This document shows, piece after piece, positions 13,197 to 21,808 of a stretch of 35,787 nt of DNA. Numbering within the stretch: position 1 is the first letter of the stretch; every line of letters begins with the position of its first letter. Source of the DNA: Candidatus Berkelbacteria bacterium (GTDB lineage Bacteria; Patescibacteriota; UBA1384; JAGVHQ01); assembly GCA_020056565.1 (NCBI GenBank), contig JAGVHQ010000011.1, positions 1 to 35,787 of the forward strand. Reading direction: 5' to 3'. The position numbers and the translations under genes were made by a program. The notes under the pieces are model-generated. The model ran no database searches, was not told the DNA's origin, and was given only the letters and a program-made list of their open reading frames with translations.

Positions 13197-13740
13197 AACT
13201 CTTGCGCAGGGCGTATAAGCCGACGATTAATACTGTGGTGATTACCACGCCTGCTGCTGCATTTATAAAACTTTGGGGTAGGGTGTCCTCAGGTGTGATG
13301 AGATAGCCGAACGTATTGTACTGAACATCCAGAAGCGTTTTGGCGCTCAGTGCAATTACCGTAAAGACAACCCAACTACTTGCAAGCTTGTTGCGTTTAA
13401 GTAGGTAGAGTGCTTGCGACCCGTATAGCAACACCCAGCCGATTGCCCCAACCCCGAGCCATGAGAATCCTTCGTAGCGCATCAGAGCCGGATAGAAGAA
13501 TACAGCCGCAATCGCGTACGTGCTTCCCCCAATGACAGCCCATGCCATAATTGCCGGATGGGGCGTGTGCCTTTGTCGTTTTTGATGCCAGATATACGCA
13601 AGCAAAAGGGGATAGATGGGGCAGATTGCGACGACCGGCCACAAGTAAATTGGAATAATTATAAGCGTTGACCAGTCATAGACCCAGGCTGCACCACTCA
13701 GGATGAGGTCGAGGATTATTAGAGAGATCATCTTTTCCAT
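13177..13740 (-). CDS. multi-pass membrane protein of unknown function
   Basis: 187 residues with about six hydrophobic segments (starting MEKMISLIILDLILSGAAWV; later VVAICPIYPLLLAYI, IMAWAVIGGSTYAIAAVFFY, GVGAIGWVLLYGSQALYLL, SSWVVFTVIALSA, AAAGVVITTVLIVGLYAL). Charged or polar residues are mostly in short loops, with a basic C-terminus RKSFIRTKS. No family recognised. The start could also be the Met at the fourth codon. Convergent with ddl, overlapping its last 20 bp, and separated from the secreted protein gene by a strong hairpin. Confidence 0.65.
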   Translation of the reverse strand: MEKMISLIILDLILSGAAWVYDWSTLIIIPIYLWPVVAICPIYPLLLAYIWHQKRQRHTPHPAIMAWAVIGGSTYAIAAVFFYPALMRYEGFSWLGVGAIGWVLLYGSQALYLLKRNKLASSWVVFTVIALSAKTLLDVQYNTFGYLITPEDTLPQSFINAAAGVVITTVLIVGLYALRKSFIRTKS

Positions 13741-13766
13741 TAAATCACTTCAAGATTTCTAGGTAT

Positions 13767-13797
13767 CACAAAACCCGCCGATGAGGCGGGTTTTGTG
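13767..13797 (-). terminator. terminator of the surface-protein gene
   Basis: Perfect 13-bp stem (CACAAAACCCGCC with GGCGGGTTTTGTG) around GATGA. The T-run lies within the stem on both strands. It follows the secreted protein gene in the minus direction and precedes the next minus-strand gene, so it insulates a highly expressed unit. Confidence 0.75.
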
Positions 13798-13818
13798 CGT
13801 TCCGTTAACGGATCGGAA

Positions 13819-14823
13819 CTAGTTCTGGGTCGGCCCAGAAAGCAGGACAGTTACTTTTCCACCTACGGTACCATCTTCCATAGCGATACCAACCACATTC
13901 GCGGCGGTCTCACCATCCATAACTCCACCATCCGTTGCGTCGGACAAGATGACTGCTTCACCTTGAAGTGCACGGACTTCACCTGCAATGGCGTGTTTGA
14001 CTTTCACGATTCCGGCAATGGCAACTTCAACAGATTTACCGGCACTCGCGTCACGCACAACTACACCAACGAAGTCATCACCGGCAGCCGTGGTCTTGGT
14101 TACGCGACGAGATCCGTTTACAACGGAGTTTGTCACGGCCATTACGACATCACCCGCGACCAAGTCTTGGTTCGCAACGAACCAAGTCGTGAGCGCAGTG
14201 TAGTCGGTTTGGTCTGCACCAAGGCGCAAGGTTGCACCAACGACACCTTTGCCATCGAGCGCATCGGTACCGTCAACGGTGAAGGCAGGGTTGTATTCAG
14301 AGTTAAGCTGGACAACAATCCCGCCAGCCTGGTGGCCGGTAAGGTACATTGTGTTGTCTGCAGCCCACATACCACTCCAGTTTCGACGACCAGCAGCACT
14401 CTTACCAGACGAAGCCAATTCTAATGTCGGGTTGAGCCCGGCAGTAACACTGGCAAAGGTAAGCTTGCCTGCACCAGACACAATTACTTGTCCACCCGCG
14501 TCTTTCGCGTTGAGGTACAAGTTGTCGTCCGTGTTGATCCACAAGTTTCCGTTTTCGGTGATGTCGGACTTACCGCCCAAACCACCGGAAAAGTCAATCA
14601 AGCGGGTCTTGGTGTTGGCAGTATTGTTACCAAGTACTACCGTGCTCCCGTCAACGTAAACTTTCCCGCTGACTGAAGCGTTACCAGCAATAACGGCGTG
14701 TGTGGTACTAGTCACTTTTGAGTAGAGCGCCTCGTCAACTGCGGCCTTGGCTGAACCAGTACCCGCAAAACCGAGAGTCGCAACTACTGCAACTGCAAAA
14801 GAAGAAACAACTAATGTTTTCAT
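13819..14823 (-). CDS. secreted surface protein with tandem beta-rich repeats
   Basis: 334 residues from ATG 14823 (AAGGAAGGG Shine-Dalgarno about 14 nt upstream). Clear signal peptide: MKTLVVSSFAVAVVATLGFA followed by GTGSAKA-AVD. Mature protein is Gly/Ala/Val/Thr/Asp-rich, with almost no Cys. The first part (VSGKVYVDGSTVVLGNN, NGNLWINTDDNLYLNA, GGQVIVSGAGKL) resembles phage tail-fibre or adhesin beta-strands. The last 110 residues hold two copies of a module of about 50: VAGDVVMAV...FVGVVVRDASAGKSVEVAIAG and IAGEVRALQ...VVGIAMEDGTVGGKVTVLLSG, a pattern seen in phage capsid-decoration (DUF2190-like) domains. Its own strong promoter, long leader and terminator suggest high expression, e.g. 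a surface-layer or pilus-like coat. No anchor or sorting signal. Family not identified with certainty. Confidence 0.75.
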   Translation of the reverse strand: MKTLVVSSFAVAVVATLGFAGTGSAKAAVDEALYSKVTSTTHAVIAGNASVSGKVYVDGSTVVLGNNTANTKTRLIDFSGGLGGKSDITENGNLWINTDDNLYLNAKDAGGQVIVSGAGKLTFASVTAGLNPTLELASSGKSAAGRRNWSGMWAADNTMYLTGHQAGGIVVQLNSEYNPAFTVDGTDALDGKGVVGATLRLGADQTDYTALTTWFVANQDLVAGDVVMAVTNSVVNGSRRVTKTTAAGDDFVGVVVRDASAGKSVEVAIAGIVKVKHAIAGEVRALQGEAVILSDATDGGVMDGETAANVVGIAMEDGTVGGKVTVLLSGPTQN

Positions 14824-14928
14824 TATGTTCTTTTGCCCTTCCTTTTGTATCTTAGTTACGGCCCCGCTGATCACTTGACCCCTCCGGCCTGTTAGAAGAT
14901 CGACCAGGACAAACCTATATCACTCTCT

Positions 14929-14957
14929 ATATTACCATGTGGATAAGGGTAAGTCAA
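14929..14957 (-). promoter_or_regulatory. strong promoter of the surface-protein gene
   Basis: On the minus strand TTGACT (14957-14952), 17-nt spacer, TAATAT (14934-14929), near consensus. Transcription would start near 14922, leaving a leader of about 100 nt before the ATG at 14823. It is the best -35/-10 pair in the window. Confidence 0.75.
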
Positions 14958-14999
14958 GGTGGATACCACGTTCCCGACAGGGGATCGGGGCCTAAATAG

Positions 15000-15028
15000 T
15001 TGATCAGAGACCCTGATTTAGCTACACT
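15000..15028 (+). promoter_or_regulatory. promoter of the plus-strand methyltransferase, leaderless spacing
   Basis: TTGATC (15000-15005), 17-nt spacer, TACACT (15023-15028), with 8 nt to ATG 15037. No Shine-Dalgarno fits in the interval, so the mRNA is probably leaderless. Confidence 0.6.
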
Positions 15029-15036
15029 TACTCCTT

Positions 15037-15789
15037 ATGAATGTAAAAGAAATTTGGGAACAATTTGGGGAGCGTGCGGGAACAACGATTTTTCACCCGC
15101 AGTTTTTTGCAAAACAGCAAGCTGCAGATGGTCGTCGAGCAGCAGTGAGTCATGCAAAAGGTGTTGTACTAGATATTGGACCCGGGAGGGCACCATACCG
15201 AGCAGCTATTCTTGCCAAGAAGTCAGTTAAGCAATACCTCACACTTGATCATCCGCAAGCCGCGCGATTTTATAGCCCACAGTTCCCCCTTGACTACACT
15301 GGTGACGCATCTGAAAAGTTACCGCTGCGTTCTGCGAGCGTCGACACCGTAATTTTATTAATGGTATTAGAGCATCTACCAAATCCCCAGCGCGCGCTTA
15401 CAGAAATTGGGCGTGTTCTGCGCCCGGGTGGAATACTAATTGCTTCCACTATTCAGACCTATCCTTTGCACGATAAACCGTACGATTACTTTCGTTATAC
15501 CGAGTTTGCTTTGCGCTCGCTTATAGAAAAAGCCGGTCTCAAGTTACGCAGGATTCAATCGGGGGGGAACTTTGCCACAACGATTGCCATACTAGCAAAC
15601 GTGCAGATGTTCCAGGCGCTTAAGTATCTGTCTAGATGGCCACTCGGTTTGCCCTTTGCAATCCTTTGCGCGTTACCGGCATTGCTTCTTTCGATCATGC
15701 TTAATTTAATCGGCCTTGTTTTTGGAATGTTTGATCCAATTAAACGTCTTCGACACTCGCACATTCTAATTGCGTTCAAACACCGCTAG
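15037..15789 (+). CDS. class I SAM-dependent methyltransferase, membrane-associated C-terminus
   Basis: 250 residues. Rossmann-type methyltransferase of the type 11 group: SAM-binding VVLDIGPGRAPYRAA (motif I), TLDHPQAARF, DASEKLPLRSASVDTVILLM and VLEHLPNPQRALTEIGRVLR-PGG (motifs II-IV). After the catalytic domain, WPLGLPFAILCALPALLLSI followed by MLNLIGLVFGMF forms one or two hydrophobic segments that may hold it to the membrane, then a short basic tail. It probably methylates a sugar or lipid-linked intermediate; this rests on its position facing the glycan operon, with which it shares tail-to-tail stop codons (CTAG at 15786-15789). Confidence 0.85.
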   Translation: MNVKEIWEQFGERAGTTIFHPQFFAKQQAADGRRAAVSHAKGVVLDIGPGRAPYRAAILAKKSVKQYLTLDHPQAARFYSPQFPLDYTGDASEKLPLRSASVDTVILLMVLEHLPNPQRALTEIGRVLRPGGILIASTIQTYPLHDKPYDYFRYTEFALRSLIEKAGLKLRRIQSGGNFATTIAILANVQMFQALKYLSRWPLGLPFAILCALPALLLSIMLNLIGLVFGMFDPIKRLRHSHILIAFKHR

Positions 15790-17894
15790 CGTTCCTGCCA
15801 CTCCCATGCCGTTAGGGTGGGGTCCGAAGGGGTGCACTGCTTTGTTTGGTCAAGGTTTGTACGTATATAACGCGCCTGTGTCAATGCAATCCAGTGTGTA
15901 TATGTTCCCGGTTCAAATTTTCCGCGGGAGGGCACTGCTGGTTGGCTGTCGTTAATATTATCGCTCTGGCGTTCCCAAATGACCCCATCTCGCGAAGTCG
16001 TAATGAATCCGGACTCAAGCTTGGGGCAGAGGCGCTGATCAAGTGTGAGGTCAACGCGCGCAAGCTGCACTTCTCGTCCGAGGTCGTACTGGATTAACCC
16101 GTTCACATCAGTCGCTCTGACCGGTTTCATCTTTGCCATTTTTGCTTCGGGGTACCGTGCATGTTCTCGGTCGTTTTTCCAAATCCGTAGTAGAACAACA
16201 CCATCTACTTCTAATTCCCAGACCGGATTCAGAAACGTCGTAAGATACTGGTATGAATATTGGTCTGAGCGTAACCCGTCGTAGTTGAGCTCGATTTCGT
16301 ACTCAGCAAGCATGTCCGGGCCACTCCAATAATGATTTGCGAATTGGATGTCTTCCCGAATCCAAATGCGGGGGATGGATGCCATCGTGGAGTTTGCCAA
16401 CCCAAACCGCGCTCCTTGCTCGGCGTGTTGGTTCAGCCAGGCAATCCCTTGGTAATAGGCATTGCCGTACGTATTGCCGACAGAGGGGATTGCTTGCGCG
16501 CGTGCGCCATTGACCCCCCCGACGATGCTATTGAAAAATACATTTTCATTCGGATGGAGGCGAATGAGGGTGATAAGGGTCGGAATGAAGACTAGCGCGA
16601 CCACGATAAATGCGGCTCCCTTGCGGATATATGCTAACCGCGCGGCAACCCCCTCACTTATGGCTGCGATTCCTATTCCTGCAAGGATCGCAAGCGCTGG
16701 AATAAACTCCGCAATCTGTCGGACTCCGCCGTAGATCGCGCTGCCCGGGCTCATTACGCGAGCGACCGTTACAAAAAGCCAGATCAGCACTAATGCGAGC
16801 GGTGCAAACGCCACCGATTTTGTTAATCGCCAGCCGCTTACTGCCCCAATGCTTGCCATAATGATCACCGCAAGCGGAGTGGTAATCAAGATGAAAACCA
16901 AAGGATAGAGATTGACGCCTCCCTCCAGCAGAAAAGCCGGTTGGTACATGGTTGTGGTGCCGATTTCTTGATAGAATCCAATAATTTTTAATAGATTAGG
17001 AATCGGATCTTGCCATAAGAAAGGCCAAGTTGCGTAGAGTACCCCGAGCGAAATCGCGCCCACGAGCAGAAAACCTGCCCCGGCATGGAGTACGGCGGGA
17101 CGGTTCCACCTTAGTTTTTTTTGCCGCGCGGTCACAAGCAGCGTAATCACAAGCCAAATGGCAACAATCGGAACAGTAAAGAGGATATTAAATTTTGTGC
17201 CCAATCCTAACGCCCCACCGGCTGCGGCAACAAACCACCAACGGAATTTTTGGGTTGTCAGTGCTTTCCACACTCCAAACAAAAGCAGAGCAAAAAAGGC
17301 CGCTAACGGGGGATCTTTCACATTGAAATGCGACTCGGCCACTAATAGTGGGAAAAGACCGGCGGCAAGTGAAGCAGAGAATCCAGCGAATGTGCCAGCG
17401 ATTGAACGCGCGAATAACCCCACAACAAGGACAAGTAATGCGCCGGCAAGTAGGCTAAAGAGGTGGTGGCTCTCGATATCACCCATGACCCCCAGCCACC
17501 CATAAAAAATTCGGTTCAAGGCGGCGGCGAAGATGTCGTTGAGCGGTGGATGACCGTTTTCTTCCTTGAGAAGGGCAGTGACGGTGATTTGGTCGTGTTG
17601 GAAAATGCTCCGTCGGTACTCGAGCTTGGTCGAGGAGGGATCGACAGGTGTTGGCGCAAGCCCTGCGGGGGCACGGTTGCCCTCTACAGTATAGGGTTTG
17701 AGGTCACTGTAATCTTTGTTACCGGTTGAGAAGTAATGCAGGTATGCTTGCCCGCGACTAAAATGGTACGGTTCGTCCCAGTTAACGCCGTAATGAGAAA
17801 GCGTTGCAAAGTTGACAATAAAAAAGAGGAGCGCAACAAACGCCGGGGAAAATAAAAAGCTTTTTAATCTGAATTTGGTTTTTGTAGGAGCCAT
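15786..17894 (-). CDS. GT-C/PMT-type membrane glycosyltransferase with C-terminal discoidin-like domain
   Basis: 702 residues. N-terminal part has about 11 membrane helices; the first extracytoplasmic loop holds NWDEPYHF (38-45), the Asp-Glu motif used by GT-C enzymes such as protein O-mannosyltransferases (GT39/PMT) to transfer a sugar from a polyprenyl-phosphate donor. The segment around ESHFNVKDPPLAAFFALLLF follows the family pattern. After the last helix, about 250 residues lie outside; the final 110 (VNGLIQYDLGREVQLARVDL, GFITTSRDGVIWERQ, HWIALTQARYIRTNLDQ) look like an F5/8 type C (discoidin) sugar-binding fold. It is last in the glycan operon, overlapping the methyltransferase by 31 bp. 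It may glycosylate surface proteins. Confidence 0.85.
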   Translation of the reverse strand: MAPTKTKFRLKSFLFSPAFVALLFFIVNFATLSHYGVNWDEPYHFSRGQAYLHYFSTGNKDYSDLKPYTVEGNRAPAGLAPTPVDPSSTKLEYRRSIFQHDQITVTALLKEENGHPPLNDIFAAALNRIFYGWLGVMGDIESHHLFSLLAGALLVLVVGLFARSIAGTFAGFSASLAAGLFPLLVAESHFNVKDPPLAAFFALLLFGVWKALTTQKFRWWFVAAAGGALGLGTKFNILFTVPIVAIWLVITLLVTARQKKLRWNRPAVLHAGAGFLLVGAISLGVLYATWPFLWQDPIPNLLKIIGFYQEIGTTTMYQPAFLLEGGVNLYPLVFILITTPLAVIIMASIGAVSGWRLTKSVAFAPLALVLIWLFVTVARVMSPGSAIYGGVRQIAEFIPALAILAGIGIAAISEGVAARLAYIRKGAAFIVVALVFIPTLITLIRLHPNENVFFNSIVGGVNGARAQAIPSVGNTYGNAYYQGIAWLNQHAEQGARFGLANSTMASIPRIWIREDIQFANHYWSGPDMLAEYEIELNYDGLRSDQYSYQYLTTFLNPVWELEVDGVVLLRIWKNDREHARYPEAKMAKMKPVRATDVNGLIQYDLGREVQLARVDLTLDQRLCPKLESGFITTSRDGVIWERQSDNINDSQPAVPSRGKFEPGTYTHWIALTQARYIRTNLDQTKQCTPSDPTLTAWEWQER

Positions 17895-18610
17895 AGATAA
17901 TTTGGGATGAAGGGTACAATCAGGGGCCAGGCAAAGGGAGGAAGCGCACGTGTGAGGGCGCGGTAACGTGCCAGAGCGGAAAATCCAAATTTGCCAGGGT
18001 CTTTTAATATTGTAGGCGTGTAGTCGTGCACTTCAAAACGCCCAACGAGCGAGCGCAAGCCCCAATAGGTTCGATACCGGCCGGAGTAGCCAATTCCTTT
18101 ACCGCTTGCTCTCACAAGCCACTGTGAAAGTGAGATCGGTAACCAGTGCAAAAGTGGGATTTTGTATTGTGCTTCTACAAGTGTCAGCTTGTTAGCCGCT
18201 CCGAACAAACACCACCCTCCCGGCTTAAGCACGCGCCAGATTTCAGCCATGAGTGCCGTGTCAGATTCGACAAACTCGTATACTTGATTGCATAAAATAA
18301 AATCAAATGAATTATTTTTATAGGGCAAAGAAAGCGCATCCGCCACCCGATACGTAATACGACTCGTACGAGAGTGGATGCGGGCAAAGGTGATCGCGTG
18401 GCGATCCGGATCAATCCCCACGATAGAAGCGAAAAGCGGAGCGATCGTTTTTGTGACTGTTCCTCCCGTGCACCCCACATCCAGCGCCCGCATTGAACGC
18501 GTACGTGTTCCCAAATGCGCGGCGATGATTCGCTTGAACCGTTCTCCCACTCGTTTTCGTTGGGAGGTAGAAAGAATAGCGGGATATAACTGGGAATACG
18601 CTTGATCCAT
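17864..18610 (-). CDS. SAM-dependent methyltransferase in glycan operon
   Basis: 248 residues. Motif I MRALDVGCTGGTVTKTIAP, acidic loop SIVGIDPDRHA, then RVADALSLPYKNNSFDFILC, EIWRVLKPGGWCLFG: a full class I methyltransferase domain of the type 11 family. In motif I the usual GCGxG reads GCTGG, a shift of residues that still leaves the glycine turn. The C-terminal portion (WLPISLSQWLVRASGKG, PPFAWPLIVPFIPNYLWLL) is hydrophobic. It lies 2 nt after the GT4 gene and overlaps the GT-C gene; likely methylates a sugar or lipid-linked oligosaccharide. Confidence 0.85.
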   Translation of the reverse strand: MDQAYSQLYPAILSTSQRKRVGERFKRIIAAHLGTRTRSMRALDVGCTGGTVTKTIAPLFASIVGIDPDRHAITFARIHSRTSRITYRVADALSLPYKNNSFDFILCNQVYEFVESDTALMAEIWRVLKPGGWCLFGAANKLTLVEAQYKIPLLHWLPISLSQWLVRASGKGIGYSGRYRTYWGLRSLVGRFEVHDYTPTILKDPGKFGFSALARYRALTRALPPFAWPLIVPFIPNYLWLLQKPNSD

Positions 18611-18612
18611 TG

Positions 18613-19833
18613 CTAGAGGATTGTTTCAAATAGTCGGTGATAGGTACGGGCAATCGAGCGCCAAGTGAACTCTTTTTTCACCCGTGTTCTCGCCACACGG
18701 CCCATTTGTTGTCGTAGCGTTGGTTTTGTAACAAGAGTCTTGAGCGCTTCCGCCAAGGCATGGACGTTTCCCGGTGGAGTCAGCAACCCGTGTACACCAT
18801 TTTCTACAACCAGCCGATACCCGGGGAGATCACTTGAGATCACTGGTTTGGAGCAGCTCATTGCTTCAACCAGCGAAACAGATTGGTCGTCAAGATTTCC
18901 TTTACGGTCTCGGATGCTGGGGAGGACAAAGATATCTGCTGCGTTATACCACTCATCAAGTGTGTCGTAGGGCTGTTGGCCCACAAAGGTTACAACCCCT
19001 TCCAGTTTGAGAGATCGGGTTTGTTTCTCAAGCCCTTCTCGGGCGTCACCGTCGCCGACAATCAGGACCTGGATTTGATTGTGTTGGGGCTTGAGAAGGG
19101 CAAGCGCACTGAGCAGTATGTGAAATCCTTTTTTCTCCACTAACCGTCCGACACCAACAATCGTTACTTTTTTAGCGGATAGTTTAAGCTGTTGTTTGCG
19201 CGCGCGCCCTTTTTGCAAGGAGGGTCTGAAACGATTGGCGTCAACCCCGTAAATCACATGCCGGATTTTTTTAGGATTTGCCCCCAGTCCAATCAGGTCT
19301 TTTCCAAGCTCGGGACTATTGGTGGTTATGAGGCGTGCTTGTTGGAATGCAACGCGGGCAAGGCGTTGGAACACACGGTGTCTCTGACTCATATACACAT
19401 CACTTCCCGGTAGGGTGACAACCAGAGGCACACCAGTTCGGCGGGAAATAACTGCCCCAATATAACCATTCGGTACGATCCAATGGGCATGCAGAACTTG
19501 AATACCGTGCTCGCGGACGAGGCGCTCTCCAGCGCGGATGGCGCTCCAGATCATAAGCGGGCCCAAAATTAATGTTGCGGGGCGAATTCCCATATCATTT
19601 TTGAGCATTCGAGAATATCCAAGAACATGCGCCTTATTGAATGGGGCATATCGATAAGAAACCACCTTGTATTTAAAGTGAGGATCGTCCGCTCGCAAGA
19701 GTGGGTCGTAGGGTGTAAGCATTAACGACTCGTCGGCGATTTCGGTAAACCCATTTCCGAGACCTTGCATAAATGGCGCTGCCGAATCTCCGTGAAAACG
19801 GGGGCAGGTGTGGGTGATGGTAAGAATCTTCAT
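18613..19833 (-). CDS. glycosyltransferase family 4 protein
   Basis: 406 residues from ATG 19833, which overlaps the flippase stop by 4 bp (ATGA); an earlier start at 19851 is possible. GT-B fold: N-terminal domain opening with MKILTITHTCPRFHGD and containing HAHWIVPNGYIGAVISRRTG; C-terminal nucleotide-sugar domain with VTIVGVGRLVEKKGFHILLS, IQVLIVGDGDAREGLEKQ, FVLPSIRDR and the E-x7-E region VSLVEAMSCSKPVISSDLPG. A retaining enzyme acting in the cytoplasm on a lipid or glycan acceptor. Donor and acceptor are not deducible. Confidence 0.92.
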   Translation of the reverse strand: MKILTITHTCPRFHGDSAAPFMQGLGNGFTEIADESLMLTPYDPLLRADDPHFKYKVVSYRYAPFNKAHVLGYSRMLKNDMGIRPATLILGPLMIWSAIRAGERLVREHGIQVLHAHWIVPNGYIGAVISRRTGVPLVVTLPGSDVYMSQRHRVFQRLARVAFQQARLITTNSPELGKDLIGLGANPKKIRHVIYGVDANRFRPSLQKGRARKQQLKLSAKKVTIVGVGRLVEKKGFHILLSALALLKPQHNQIQVLIVGDGDAREGLEKQTRSLKLEGVVTFVGQQPYDTLDEWYNAADIFVLPSIRDRKGNLDDQSVSLVEAMSCSKPVISSDLPGYRLVVENGVHGLLTPPGNVHALAEALKTLVTKPTLRQQMGRVARTRVKKEFTWRSIARTYHRLFETIL

Positions 19834-20723
19834 CTTGTTTTTTTCCGCCATTTCACAAGGGTTGCGAAGCTTACGATTTCACTGAAGCTAACAACAATAC
19901 GCATTAAAAGTGCCAGAACCGCCGCTTCAGCGGGAGGAACGTATAAGGTTAGGAGGCCGGCAAGCGTTGCGTCACTTACCCCAAGGCCTCCGGGGGCCAG
20001 GAAAGTCAGGTATCCGACCGCCCAGGAGAAGGCATACATTCCAGAAAATACGAGCACTGAAGGCAACGCTACTGAATGACCAGTTGCCTCGAACAAGAAT
20101 GTGAGCGCCGCTCCGTTAACCAGGAAATGTAGAATGTCGATTCCTGCTACCTGCAGCGTTGTGGGTATAGGAAGCGCCACTACCGCGAACTCTTTGTGCG
20201 TCAGGCGTTTTACGAATTGTACAACGGCCGTCAGTACCGTGGGAATGAGAAGGATACATCCGATGATTAATACTGTAAGAATCGCTTGCCATGGCACTTG
20301 GACTACGTTGAGCCAGAATAGCGCCAGAGTGCTTACAAGGAACCCGGAAATCAAAAGCACAAGCATTTCAAACACCATACTTGTTGCAGTTGTAAGGGAG
20401 GGGATGTGCTCCAGCCGGCGAGCAAGCACAACTCGGCTGGCATATTGCCATACCGCACCGGGAATAAGCCGCGTACTGTTAGCTGTAAGCCAAATTCGAG
20501 CTGCTTTTGGGTATGTCAGGCCATACCCTAATCCTCGCATTACCCTCTGCCAGCTATAGATCGAAAGTGGAAAAATTGCCAACCCGATCACTGCGGCGAG
20601 CGCGAGAGGAAGTGCTTGCCAGCGGATTCCCTGAATCGTTTCCCATGACAGGGCGATTGTGGCGGCAAGAACGCTAATGAGCGCGACAACAACTACGCTT
20701 TGGAGAATTCGAAACCACTTCAT
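19830..20723 (-). CDS. UPF0104/LPG-synthase-TM-like membrane protein (flippase-like)
   Basis: 297 residues, about seven or eight helices. Features of the lysylphosphatidylglycerol synthase transmembrane/YbhN family: YSWQRVMRGLGY, NSTRLIPGAVWQYASRVVLA, and the conserved FLAPGGLGVSDATLAGLL near the C-terminus followed by the closing helix LALLMRIVVSFSEIVSFATL. Members flip aminoacylated lipids or are found beside glycosyltransferases. In this operon it most likely handles a lipid-linked glycan or lipid; this is inferred from context. Overlaps both neighbours by 4 bp. Confidence 0.82.
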   Translation of the reverse strand: MKWFRILQSVVVVALISVLAATIALSWETIQGIRWQALPLALAAVIGLAIFPLSIYSWQRVMRGLGYGLTYPKAARIWLTANSTRLIPGAVWQYASRVVLARRLEHIPSLTTATSMVFEMLVLLISGFLVSTLALFWLNVVQVPWQAILTVLIIGCILLIPTVLTAVVQFVKRLTHKEFAVVALPIPTTLQVAGIDILHFLVNGAALTFLFEATGHSVALPSVLVFSGMYAFSWAVGYLTFLAPGGLGVSDATLAGLLTLYVPPAEAAVLALLMRIVVSFSEIVSFATLVKWRKKTR

Positions 20724-21808
20724 ACAAAAGTTCGAATCGTTTGAATAATGTAGCGTACTTCAGAATTGGTCAATTCTGGGTACAAAGGAAGGGATAGGGT
20801 TGTTTTTGAAAGATATTCAGCCGTGCTATATTGCTCTGCGCGTAAGTGGGCAAATGCCTTCTGGTGATGAATGGGAGTGGGGTAGTGGATCCCGGTTGCG
20901 ATTCCTTTTTGCGCCAGATATTTGGCAAGTGCACTGCGCTTGGAGGAGAGCACAATTGCTAAATGCGGGGCCCGGGTAGTGAGCGCAGGGGTTTTGAGAA
21001 ACTGAAGCGGAGTGTGAGCAAGTCCCTTTTCGTACATTGAAAGCAGTTCCTCGCGTCGCGCAACCCACTGGGTAAGGTAAGGTAGCTTCTCTCTCAGAAA
21101 AGCAGCTTGCAGCTCATCAAGTCGCGATTGCCATCCGGCCAGAACGCTTACATAACGCTTGCGTTCCCCATACATACGCCACCGACGTACTTGCTCGTAC
21201 AGTGATTTTGAATTTGTTGTAATCGCTCCGCCATCACCTAAAGCACCGAGATTCTTTGTGGGATAGAAAGAAAAACAACCAATCTCTCCAACTGTTCCGA
21301 CAAAATGCGTGCGCCAGAGCGCACCGGCTGCCTGTGCACAATCTTCGATCAACACTAGATTCTGCGAGCGCGTGAGACGTGAAAGCGCTCCAAGATCGCA
21401 GACATTCCCATACAAATGAACGGCAATGATTGCTCTTACTTTTTTTGTGAGGCGCTTTTGAACCTGCTCCGGCCCGAGGAGTCCAGAGCTTCGTTCGACA
21501 TCCGCAATGCGCGGGGTAAGTCCGGCCATCGTAACGGCGAAAACCGTGGGCAAGCTATTGGCGGGAACAATTACTTCATCACCTTGTTTCAGGCCCGATG
21601 CCTTGAGCGCGAGTGCAATCGCTTCTGTTCCTGAGGCAACCCCTACTGCGTAACGCGCTCCAAGCGCCCCGGCAAACTCTTGCTCGAAATTGGCCACCTC
21701 CTCGTCAAGGATGAATCGACTGCGCACGAGTACACGCCGGTATGCTTTTTGAAGTGCGGGAGCGTGGCGTTTATGCTGGCGTGTCAGGTCAAAAAGCGGA
21801 ATGTTCAT
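20720..21808 (-). CDS. DegT/DnrJ/EryC1/StrS-family PLP-dependent sugar aminotransferase
   Basis: 362 residues. Typical start FDLTRQHKRHAPALQKAY, GVASGTEAIALALKASGLKQ (PLP phosphate binding), GDEVIVPANSLPTVFAV, LIEDCAQAAGA (PLP-ring Asp) and SFYPTKNLGALGDGGAI with the Schiff-base Lys at 185. These enzymes transaminate keto-sugars linked to nucleotides, commonly giving amino sugars for surface glycans. The epimerase upstream could provide a keto-sugar. Overlaps both neighbours by 4 bp. Confidence 0.93.
   Translation of the reverse strand: MNIPLFDLTRQHKRHAPALQKAYRRVLVRSRFILDEEVANFEQEFAGALGARYAVGVASGTEAIALALKASGLKQGDEVIVPANSLPTVFAVTMAGLTPRIADVERSSGLLGPEQVQKRLTKKVRAIIAVHLYGNVCDLGALSRLTRSQNLVLIEDCAQAAGALWRTHFVGTVGEIGCFSFYPTKNLGALGDGGAITTNSKSLYEQVRRWRMYGERKRYVSVLAGWQSRLDELQAAFLREKLPYLTQWVARREELLSMYEKGLAHTPLQFLKTPALTTRAPHLAIVLSSKRSALAKYLAQKGIATGIHYPTPIHHQKAFAHLRAEQYSTAEYLSKTTLSLPLYPELTNSEVRYIIQTIRTFV

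Noticed and set aside
13795-14424. Plus-strand 209-codon ORF
   Set aside because: Shadow of the secreted surface protein gene; no signal, Shine-Dalgarno or domain, and unusually many Thr/Cys/His codons from antisense reading.
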